This document shows positions 1-7,508 of a DNA stretch of 47,809 bases, piece after piece. The translations under genes and the position numbers were made by a program. The DNA lies in assembly GCA_028280785.1 (NCBI GenBank), contig JANQLF010000253.1, forward strand, positions 1-47,809, given 5' to 3'. The notes beneath the pieces are model-generated. The model worked only from the letters and a program-made list of their open reading frames with translations, was not told where the DNA came from and did not search any database. Origin of the DNA: Planctomycetota bacterium (lineage in GTDB: Bacteria; Planctomycetota; UBA11346). Within the stretch, counting starts at the first letter, position 1. Every line of letters starts with the position of its first letter.

Positions 1-450
1 GACGTTGCCACCAAATGGTTCGCCGATCATGCCATCATTGATACATTTAATGGAGGTTTGTATGCCAGCACCAAGAAAAGTGTCAGGAGCGCAACCGACA
101 CGTAGGCCAGTTTGTTCACCAGCAGCCAGAATGGCTTCGCCATCTTCGACACTCAAAGCAAATGGCTTTTCGCTGTAGGTGTGCTTTCCGGCCTCTAATG
201 ATTTAATCGCTACTTCTTTGTGTGCTTGCGGAATGGTGAGGTTAACAATTAATTCTATGTCTTTATCAGCAAGGAGGTCATCAACGCTTTTTGCTTCAAC
301 GTCGTATTCGTCAGCTTTGGCCTTGGCTGCATCTTCAAAAATGTCTGCACATGCTTTTACTTCTAAATTTTTGGCTTCTTTACCGCCGCCAAAATATGCG
401 CGCGAAATATTCCCACAGCCAATAATGCCTATCTTCATTGGTTCAGTCAC
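1..450 (-). CDS. Gfo/Idh/MocA family oxidoreductase (partial, 3' end outside window)
   Basis: Translating the minus strand from a GTG at 450 gives an open frame of 150 codons to the window edge. It begins TEPMKIGIIGCGNISRAYF, a Rossmann-fold GxGxxS nucleotide-binding loop, and continues with IVNLTIPQAHKEVAIKSL and the GKHTYSEKPFAL segment. The E-K-P motif is a family signature of NAD(P)-dependent Gfo/Idh/MocA sugar or inositol dehydrogenases. The GTG is preferred because AAAGGA lies 7 nt upstream; an ATG at 438 is the alternative. It sits 30 nt after the isomerase gene on the same strand, so the two are probably co-transcribed for sugar or polyol catabolism. The substrate cannot be told, and the C-terminal domain is outside the window. 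Confidence 0.88.
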   Translation of the reverse strand, partial: MTEPMKIGIIGCGNISRAYFGGGKEAKNLEVKACADIFEDAAKAKADEYDVEAKSVDDLLADKDIELIVNLTIPQAHKEVAIKSLEAGKHTYSEKPFALSVEDGEAILAAGEQTGLRVGCAPDTFLGAGIQTSIKCINDGMIGEPFGGNV

Positions 451-480
451 AAAGTATTCCTTTGGTAGAGCAGTCTAAAA

Positions 481-1536
481 TTAGCTAATGCCTAAAATAC
501 GTTTATTGCTTTCTTCATCAGCACCGGCACCAGCAAAGTCGTCGAACGCCTTTTCGGTTACGCGAATGATGTGATCAGCAATAAATGGAGCGCCTTCAGC
601 AGCACCTTGTTCTGGATGCTTGAGGCAGCATTCCCATTCAAGGACTGCCCAGCCGTCGTAATCATATTTAGCTAATTTTGAAAAGATTTGTTTGAAGTCG
701 ACTTGACCATCACCAAGTGAGCGGAAACGGCCAGCGCGATCATTCCAACCTTGGTAACCACCGTAAACGCCAACGCGACCATTCGGGCGGAATTCAGCAT
801 CTTTCACATGGAAGATTTTGATGAACTCGTGATAAATATCGATGTGGTCTAGGTAATCGAGTTGCTGTAAGACGTAGTGGCTTGGATCGTAGAGCATGTT
901 GCAACGTGGATGTTTACCGGTTGCTTCATGGAACATTTCGAAAGTAATGCCGTCGTGTAAATCTTCGCCTGGATGAATTTCATAACAAACATCAACGCCA
1001 GCTTCATCAAAGGCATTGAGGATTGGCAACCAGCGATTGGCTAATTCTTTGAAACCGGTCTCGACTAAACCAGCCGGACGTTGCGGCCATGGATACATGG
1101 TGTGCCAAAGCAAAGCGCCAGAAAAAGAAGCATGGGCAGTGAGGCCAAGATTTTGGCTGGCCTTGGCTGCTAGCATCATTTGATCGATGGCCCATTCAGT
1201 GCGCGCTTTTGGATTGCCTTGAACTTCAGTAGGCGCAAAAGCGTCGAACATCGTGTCGTAAGCAGGATGAACAGCGACTAACTGTCCCTGTAAATGGGTT
1301 GAGAGCTCGGTGATTTCAATGCCATTATTTTTGAGCTTACCTTTGTATTCGTCGGCGTAGTCTTTCGACTCTGCGCATTTGGCCAAATCAATGGCGCGGG
1401 CATCCCACGATGGAATTTGTACACCCTTAAATCCTAAGCCAGCAACCCATTTGCTAATACTATCGATATCATTGAATGGGGCTTCGTCGCCCATGAATTG
1501 TGCTAAAAAGATGGCTGGACCTTTGAGGGTTTTCAT
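481..1536 (-). CDS. Sugar phosphate isomerase/epimerase (xylose isomerase-like TIM barrel)
   Basis: The 351-aa protein starts MKTLKGPAIFLAQF and resembles AP-endonuclease-2/xylose-isomerase-like TIM barrels (IolE/IolI type). Acidic and His residues typical of the metal site appear in VDVCYEIHPGEDLHDG, YDPSHYVLQQ, IKIFHVKDAEF and AVLEWECC. I chose the start at 1536 because AAGGAAG lies 6 nt upstream; the reading frame is open for 22 more codons upstream without a better ribosome site. The next gene on this strand is a Gfo/Idh/MocA dehydrogenase, a common pairing in sugar or inositol degradation operons. The fold is clear; the substrate is not. Confidence 0.87.
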   Translation of the reverse strand: MKTLKGPAIFLAQFMGDEAPFNDIDSISKWVAGLGFKGVQIPSWDARAIDLAKCAESKDYADEYKGKLKNNGIEITELSTHLQGQLVAVHPAYDTMFDAFAPTEVQGNPKARTEWAIDQMMLAAKASQNLGLTAHASFSGALLWHTMYPWPQRPAGLVETGFKELANRWLPILNAFDEAGVDVCYEIHPGEDLHDGITFEMFHEATGKHPRCNMLYDPSHYVLQQLDYLDHIDIYHEFIKIFHVKDAEFRPNGRVGVYGGYQGWNDRAGRFRSLGDGQVDFKQIFSKLAKYDYDGWAVLEWECCLKHPEQGAAEGAPFIADHIIRVTEKAFDDFAGAGADEESNKRILGIS

Positions 1537-1692
1537 CTGAATCTTCCTTAATGAGGTGGCTACTGGATCCATGCAAATTTGTCGACGGATCGGATGTGGC
1601 ACTTTAGAGAATGCATGCGAGAGTCAATCACAGGCTAGAAACTTTTGTCAATTATCTGACTAGTCGGACTTTCGCGTAATAAGGAAGCCGCT

Positions 1693-1722
1693 ATGACGTC
1701 TTGCCCCTGGGAGTGCTTATGA
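1693..1722 (+). CDS. Possible 9-codon upstream ORF coupled to the M16 protease gene
   Basis: A strong AAGGAAG at 1681-1687 is followed 5 nt later by an ATG opening the frame MTSCPWECL, whose TGA (1720-1722) overlaps the likely start of the protease (ATG at 1719). The ribosome site is better than the GGGAG that serves the protease itself. This is the arrangement seen in translationally coupled leader peptides, but at nine codons it could be chance. Confidence 0.3.
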   Translation: MTSCPWECL

Positions 1723-4580
1723 GCCAATGGTTTAGGACTACGTTCGCGATATTTATTTTGACGTTATCTGTATCGATTCAGGGTGCAGAGCGACCATTAC
1801 AGATACCGCATTTGGATGCGGAATTGGAGACCGATAAAAGTGTCACCTGGGGACAATTGGATAATGGAATGATCTATGCGGTCATGCCTAACCTAGAGCC
1901 AAAAGATAAGGTGAGTTTGCGCATGTATGTGCGTGTTGGTAGCATGCAAGAATTGGAGGCTGAACGCGGTCTCGCTCATTATTTAGAGCACATGGGATTC
2001 AATGGTAGTAAGCATTTTCCTGAAGCGAATCAGGTTATTGAAGACTTGCAAAAGATAGGTGTTGCATTTGGCCGCGATTCAAATGCCCACACCAGCTTTG
2101 ATGAAACTGTTTATAAATTAGATATGCCAGACAATAAGCCTGAAACGTTGATCATGGGCTTGCAGGTCTTTGCTGATTGGGCCGCTTACTTACATAACAA
2201 CGATAAAGAAGTTGATGATGAGCGTGGTATTATCTTGTCTGAAATGCGAGATCGCGCTGGTCCGCAAATGCGTATTTGGGAAAGTATCTATGCTAATATT
2301 TTCCCTGGATTAAATTTGGGCGAGCGATTCCCGATAGGGACCAAGAAGACTATTGAGGAGATGAAAGCTGAGCAGCTACGAGCGTTCTACAAAAAATGGT
2401 ATCGACCAGAGCGCATGGTTTTAACGGTAGTGGGCAATATCGAATCTAATGCGGTTATTACAGAAATAAAAAATATATTTGGTAAAATTCCAAAGGCGGA
2501 GGTAGAATTAAAACACCCTGATTATGGTAAGTTTACTAAAAACGATAAAATAAAATTTTATGCCCAGCATGAAAGCGAACATAATTCGACATTTATTTAT
2601 TATGCAGTAACAAAACCACATATCTATTTGAAGGATGGTGTGGATCGTAGAACGCTATCACTTCATAAGCGCTTGGTAAATGACATTATGAGTCGTCGTT
2701 TGAAGGATTATGTAGAAGATAATCCAGACGGTTCGATTTTATCAGGTGGTTTAAGCATCTATAGTCGTTATGGCGTGGACATTGCTGCTTTTAGTGTGCA
2801 GCCAAAACCCGGACAGGTACTTGCTGCGACTGTTGTATTGGAACAAGAATTACGGCGTATTAGAGAGTTTGGACCAAGTGAGCAAGAGCTGAAAATAGCG
2901 ATTGCCAATTTAAAAGCAGGATTAGAGCAGTCAGTAGCACGTAAATCACTGCGCCAAAATAGAAGCCTGGCAGGACAGCTCTACTCATCAGTCAAATACG
3001 CAAGCGTTTTCCAAACTCCCGAACAAAATAAAAAATTAAACTTAGAATTGTTAGAGTCCGTTGAGTTGCAAGACATTCAGGCTGCGGTTGATATCGCATT
3101 CAACAACGGTCATCAATTTTTTGGTATATTTGGACGAGAGGATTTGGGTAAGGATGCGGCTGCACAATTGGAACGCGCTTTTGTTTCGTCGGCATCTGTG
3201 CAATTGCAGGCACCAGTTGAAGAAAAAGAGGTTTCTTGGGCTTATGCCGATCGACCAAGCGGTGGTAAAATAGCTGAAGATAAACGCATTAATCATAATA
3301 TCCGTGTTCTTGGATTTGATAATAATGTCCGCGCATCTGTCTTGGCGCGTGATGAAAAGAAAAATGAAGTGCTTATGCGTTTGCGTATTGGTTTTGATAA
3401 TCAGCCACAACAGGTTGGTGTCCGTGAGGCATTTAGTGCATTTATGGGTGGTGGTCTCGAAAAGCACACGGCAAAAGAATTACGACAAGTGTTAGCAGGA
3501 AAGCGTGCGCGTGTGAATGTTAGCCTTGGGCAACATGACATCGTAATTGGAGGCTCTTGTCCCCCAGAAGAATTGGAATTGATGCTACAAATGGCTCGAG
3601 CATGGTTAACGAGTCCCGGCTGGCGTGGCGAAGAATTTAAACGATTGCAAACTTCTTGGTTGGAGAGACTCGCAGCAGAGCCTACTAGTTTAGATGCAAC
3701 GCTTGGTCGACGTTGGTCAATGTTGGTAGGTGGTGGTTTGCCACAAAACCGTTCGGCTACTACATTGGAAGCTAAAGCAGTGAAGTGGTCTCAGGTCATT
3801 GAGTGGGCACAGCCTATTTTAAACACTGGTGCGATTGAATTAGCAATTGTAGGAGATGTAAAAGAGCAGGTAGCAGTTGATTTGGTAAAAGATTATTTTG
3901 GAACTTTACCTAAGCGTCACGCAATAAAAATCAAAACAGATTTAAACATGGAAGGGGCTTTGCGACCTATTGGCGATATACCAGATGGTAGATTCTCATT
4001 CACGGTCGATGCTACAGTTAAGCGAGCAATTATTCGTGTACTGTGGCCAACCGACGATGCAGGTGATGTTAAATTAGTGCGCCGTTTAAATCAACTTGGT
4101 GGTGTGATGAGCGATAAATTACGTAAAAAAATACGTGAACAACTAGGTGATGCCTATAGTCCTTATGCGGGTAATCGTTCCAGCGGTGATTATGAAGGTC
4201 ACGGGTATTTCTTCCTTAATGTAGGTGTTTCGCCAGAACGTGTTGATGAGGTGGTGCCAATTTTACATGAGGTGGTGAAGGACTTAATTGATAATGGTAT
4301 TGATGATGATTTATTTAAACGAGTGATGGAGCCAACCTTAAAAAGCTTACCGAATTATCGCAGGGGCAATGGCTATTGGTTGGGTTCAGTTGTTGCTCGC
4401 TGTCAAAGTCAGCCTCAACGAATTGAATGGGCAACGAATATGGAAGCAGATTACGCTAGTATCAACAAAGAAGAATTGAGTGCTTTAGCTAAGGAATATC
4501 TCAGCGGTGTGGCGCTTGAGTTAATCGCCGTCAGTCATGGTAAAGAACAAGCTAGCGGCGATCCCACCACATCAGAATAG
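1719..4580 (+). CDS. Secreted M16 family zinc metalloprotease (pitrilysin-like)
   Basis: The 953-aa product begins MSQWFRTTFAIFILTLSVSIQGA, a signal peptide, so it should act in the periplasm. The inverted zinc motif HxxEH is intact (H87-Y-L-E90-H91), and the distal Glu is expected 77 residues later at E168 in DDERGIILSE. A second, inactive M16-type half follows, giving the length usual for PqqL/insulinase-like proteases, which cut peptides in a closed chamber. The ATG at 1719 has GGGAG 5 nt upstream; a TTG at 1701 is also in frame. The gene is divergent from the isomerase operon, and its end overlaps the convergent GldG-like gene by 29 nt. The natural substrate is unknown. Confidence 0.92.
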   Translation: MSQWFRTTFAIFILTLSVSIQGAERPLQIPHLDAELETDKSVTWGQLDNGMIYAVMPNLEPKDKVSLRMYVRVGSMQELEAERGLAHYLEHMGFNGSKHFPEANQVIEDLQKIGVAFGRDSNAHTSFDETVYKLDMPDNKPETLIMGLQVFADWAAYLHNNDKEVDDERGIILSEMRDRAGPQMRIWESIYANIFPGLNLGERFPIGTKKTIEEMKAEQLRAFYKKWYRPERMVLTVVGNIESNAVITEIKNIFGKIPKAEVELKHPDYGKFTKNDKIKFYAQHESEHNSTFIYYAVTKPHIYLKDGVDRRTLSLHKRLVNDIMSRRLKDYVEDNPDGSILSGGLSIYSRYGVDIAAFSVQPKPGQVLAATVVLEQELRRIREFGPSEQELKIAIANLKAGLEQSVARKSLRQNRSLAGQLYSSVKYASVFQTPEQNKKLNLELLESVELQDIQAAVDIAFNNGHQFFGIFGREDLGKDAAAQLERAFVSSASVQLQAPVEEKEVSWAYADRPSGGKIAEDKRINHNIRVLGFDNNVRASVLARDEKKNEVLMRLRIGFDNQPQQVGVREAFSAFMGGGLEKHTAKELRQVLAGKRARVNVSLGQHDIVIGGSCPPEELELMLQMARAWLTSPGWRGEEFKRLQTSWLERLAAEPTSLDATLGRRWSMLVGGGLPQNRSATTLEAKAVKWSQVIEWAQPILNTGAIELAIVGDVKEQVAVDLVKDYFGTLPKRHAIKIKTDLNMEGALRPIGDIPDGRFSFTVDATVKRAIIRVLWPTDDAGDVKLVRRLNQLGGVMSDKLRKKIREQLGDAYSPYAGNRSSGDYEGHGYFFLNVGVSPERVDEVVPILHEVVKDLIDNGIDDDLFKRVMEPTLKSLPNYRRGNGYWLGSVVARCQSQPQRIEWATNMEADYASINKEELSALAKEYLSGVALELIAVSHGKEQASGDPTTSE

Positions 4581-6123
4581 CGTAGCCTAAGCAACCCAGG
4601 GGTATGAAGATCACTAGGACATAGAAGAGTATACCCAGTGTTTCTTCACTGCACTCAACTTGTAATTCTCTAAAGCTTGAGCTAGGAATTTCGCTCGAAT
4701 TTTCATTGAAGCCAAGCCAGGAAATGGCATCGATTAATAAAAGTTCATTGCTGTATTTACTTTGTGAGATGATGCCATCTGCGGCCATGGCGCGGCTCGC
4801 TAAAACGATCATACGTGATTCTTTTTGCCCACTTACTGAATCTTCACCAAGATTATAGGTTATAGCTATACCGAGTGTAGCCGAAAACTCCTGATTAAAT
4901 TCTTTATATTTTCTGGCATTTTTAATGTCTTCATGCCAGATTTGGCGAGGACCAGCAATATTTACTATCGGATAGATTGAATAAGGCTTAGTACCTAGTT
5001 CTTGGATTCGTTGTTTAAAGCCGTTGAAGCGTTTATCCAATTTGTCTGGAATAAGTGGTAGCATTAGGCTGCTATAAGGAAAGAGCAGGGTATTGCTGGC
5101 TTCGAAACTGCGTGCCGTTACGGGATGCTCTTTAGAGATGTATGGGAATGACTCCGAGGGTTTGATCGATAGTCGGTCATAGCGGCTTTCCTTACCGATA
5201 ATTGCATGCTCAGAGCTTAATATAACTCGTGGCGATCTGGTCGCGGCATCCGGGTTTAAAAAATCCAAATTTTCTATTGGATAAACGATGCCATTGCCAG
5301 TCATCACGCCACGACGTCGTAATAATGCGCTGAAATCTTTGGGGCAATTGATGTCAGCTAAAATAAGAGCATTGCCACCAGATTGTAAAAATGTTTCAAT
5401 GTGATTGACGGTTTCAGTCCCAAGTGCTGAACGCGGTCCTGCAATAAATAAAATACTATCTTGAGGAATGCGCCCTAACCTGCTTAAAGTACTTGGATCA
5501 AGTATTTGAACCTCGATGCCATTGCTGTTAAATGCATTGAGTAAGTGGGCTATGCTGTTATTCGAATCGGCATTTGGACTTAACTCACCATGGCCACTTA
5601 ATAAAGAGACCTTAATTTTTTTATTGCGCTGTAGTGCTAATAAGGCTGAGCCAACATTGTTTTCCAATTTGCGGTCAAAGTGTGAACCATACGGTACTTT
5701 AATAAGTTGTTCGTTATCCCCAATGATATAGATGTTTCTGTTGCCAGCAGTACCGATATCTGGCTCTAATTCTTTAAGTCGAGGCTTGTCAATAAGGTAG
5801 TCTACAAACTCATAGCTAATTAATTCATTTTTACTGGCTATATGCTGGAGTTTTTCTTCGACACTTTGTCGATGACGCACAATATATGCTTCTTGAGAGC
5901 CGCGGTCCGGATTATTATTCCATACACCAATGATACGAGTAGGCTTTTTTACATCATTACATATTCGGATAGTGGCTGGATGAAGTGAATAGGACCCTGA
6001 CAGAGACCAGTCAACTTTAAAATCAAATTTATCAGCAGCCGCTATGATGAGTAGTATAAATGCGATGCTGAACAGCGTCTGCCCACCAATAAGCCCAATG
6101 TGCTTTAATTTGGAATTAGCCAT
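4552..6123 (-). CDS. GldG-like ABC transporter auxiliary substrate-binding-like membrane protein
   Basis: About 523 aa. One N-terminal membrane segment (IGLIGGQTLFSIAFILLIIAA) precedes a large extracytoplasmic part with the LSLHPAT-like opening, SLLSGHGELSPN and GGNALILADIN segments typical of GldG/ABC-type auxiliary proteins (DUF4350-like, GATase-like fold). A C-terminal segment ends in WWDRR. The start at 6123 overlaps the preceding permease stop by 8 nt, pointing to translational coupling; an in-frame ATG at 6150 is less likely. With GldF it would form the membrane part of an ABC-2 exporter. No ATPase gene is adjacent. Confidence 0.8.
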   Translation of the reverse strand: MANSKLKHIGLIGGQTLFSIAFILLIIAAADKFDFKVDWSLSGSYSLHPATIRICNDVKKPTRIIGVWNNNPDRGSQEAYIVRHRQSVEEKLQHIASKNELISYEFVDYLIDKPRLKELEPDIGTAGNRNIYIIGDNEQLIKVPYGSHFDRKLENNVGSALLALQRNKKIKVSLLSGHGELSPNADSNNSIAHLLNAFNSNGIEVQILDPSTLSRLGRIPQDSILFIAGPRSALGTETVNHIETFLQSGGNALILADINCPKDFSALLRRRGVMTGNGIVYPIENLDFLNPDAATRSPRVILSSEHAIIGKESRYDRLSIKPSESFPYISKEHPVTARSFEASNTLLFPYSSLMLPLIPDKLDKRFNGFKQRIQELGTKPYSIYPIVNIAGPRQIWHEDIKNARKYKEFNQEFSATLGIAITYNLGEDSVSGQKESRMIVLASRAMAADGIISQSKYSNELLLIDAISWLGFNENSSEIPSSSFRELQVECSEETLGILFYVLVIFIPLGCLGYAILMWWDRR

Positions 6124-6838
6124 GAATGCGTCTCGCTCGTAGAGCACCATGAGCTAATATTAAAAAAATGAAAGCCATGCCTATGAAATAAAGGAAACTG
6201 CCAAGGGTAACATTCCCGCTTAAAAATGACCTTATGCGAGAAGATATTCCAAAGAAATCTCCTAGAGCGCTTAATACATCATCACCATCTGAAGCCCAAC
6301 CTATTAGAAACAAAATTGCGATTACACCGAGTGTTAAGACATATGCAGCGATTGGACTGTCCACTAATAAGCTGATCCAGATTCCAATTGATGCTAATAG
6401 AGCGCTAAGAGAAATGTAGCCAAGGTAACCAGAAAGGAGCGATGGTCCATGAATTTCGCTAACAAAATATAAGACGATGATTTGGATAAATGTTGCTAGT
6501 ATGAGAGTCAATAACATGATCCAACATGACAGAAATTTACCAATGATTAATTCCCATTCACGAATCGGGACGGTTTGCAGCAACTGAATGGTTCCTTGGC
6601 TGCGTTCTTGAGCAAAACTGTTCATGGTTAAAGCGGGGGCTAAAAGTACTAAGAAATGAACCCCTGTATTAATTGAATAATAAAAAATAGGATATGTACT
6701 AGGTCTTGTGAATGCTGGTGCAAAGTCTAGCCAATAAAAGACAAGATTGATGACCGCCGTCCACGCCATCAATACCAACCACGCTAAGGGGGTGGTGAAA
6801 AAATAGATCAAATCACGTCGGCAGATATTCCAGATCAT
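6116..6838 (-). CDS. ABC-2 type permease, GldF-like
   Basis: This 240-aa protein has about six hydrophobic helices. It carries the conserved stretch FAQERSQGTIQLLQTVPIRE followed by W-E-L-I-I-G-K-F, characteristic of ABC-2/GldF/NosY permeases: the E-R-xx-G-T-x-x-L-L-x-T-P-I motif before the first cytoplasmic loop. It lies 11 nt after riboflavin synthase and overlaps the GldG-like gene, so the three form one minus-strand operon. The substrate is unknown. The cognate ATP-binding subunit must be encoded elsewhere. Confidence 0.85.
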   Translation of the reverse strand: MIWNICRRDLIYFFTTPLAWLVLMAWTAVINLVFYWLDFAPAFTRPSTYPIFYYSINTGVHFLVLLAPALTMNSFAQERSQGTIQLLQTVPIREWELIIGKFLSCWIMLLTLILATFIQIIVLYFVSEIHGPSLLSGYLGYISLSALLASIGIWISLLVDSPIAAYVLTLGVIAILFLIGWASDGDDVLSALGDFFGISSRIRSFLSGNVTLGSFLYFIGMAFIFLILAHGALRARRIHG

Positions 6839-6849
6839 GATAATCGTGT

Positions 6850-7446
6850 TTAGTTTTCTGTTTCTGGTAGAAGAGTGGCGACCCAGCGACCGATCATGTC
6901 TTGTTCCATGTGAACGCGGTCATTGGTGGACATATTTCCTAAATTAGTGACTTTCAGCGTGTGAGGAATGACAGCAACTTGAAATTTATTGCCATTACAG
7001 TTGAAACATGTCAAACTTATGCCATCGATGGCAATTGATCCTTTTTCAACAACGCGAATACAATCATTATTGGGCAATTGAAAGGTAAATAATTCACAAT
7101 CCCCATCTGGGTCTCGAGACAAAAGTGTGCCCAGGCCATCGACATGTCCTGAAACCATGTGGCCACCAAGTTTGTCGCCAAGGCGCAGAGCGGATTCAAG
7201 ATTTACCTGGGTACCGACTGCCCATGAGTGCACATTTGTTTTTTCAATGGTCTCGTTGGAGACATCAAAAAGCGCGTTTGTGTTTTCGAGCTGCACAACC
7301 GTAAGGCAGGCTCCGTTTACGGCTATGCTGTCACCTATATTGCAATCGTGGGCAAGGGTACCTATTTCTATAGATAACCTGAGTCCACCTGATTGAGGCG
7401 TAATTGCTTTTATCTCACCTAGTTGGGCAATAATACCAGTGAACAT
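6850..7446 (-). CDS. ribE: Riboflavin synthase alpha subunit
   Basis: At 198 aa it is the usual family length. It begins MFTGIIAQLGEI, and its two homologous barrel halves are marked by GDSIAVNGACLTV and KGSIAIDGISLT; GGHMVSGHVDG lies in between. The enzyme dismutates two 6,7-dimethyl-8-ribityllumazine molecules to riboflavin. The start codon is the conserved M-F-T-G-I, with AGGA 9 nt upstream. It is divergent from glnE and precedes a GldFG-like pair, with no other riboflavin gene nearby. Confidence 0.96.
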   Translation of the reverse strand: MFTGIIAQLGEIKAITPQSGGLRLSIEIGTLAHDCNIGDSIAVNGACLTVVQLENTNALFDVSNETIEKTNVHSWAVGTQVNLESALRLGDKLGGHMVSGHVDGLGTLLSRDPDGDCELFTFQLPNNDCIRVVEKGSIAIDGISLTCFNCNGNKFQVAVIPHTLKVTNLGNMSTNDRVHMEQDMIGRWVATLLPETEN

Positions 7447-7508
7447 ATAACAGAATCCTGTGCCTGGAGCGCTCTAGACAATAGGCTAATTAGGCGAGAG
7501 TGTAGGTC

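Noticed and set aside
3051..3467. 138-codon minus-strand open frame inside the M16 protease gene
   Set aside because: It is antisense to a well-supported protease frame, low in complexity, and lacks a ribosome site.
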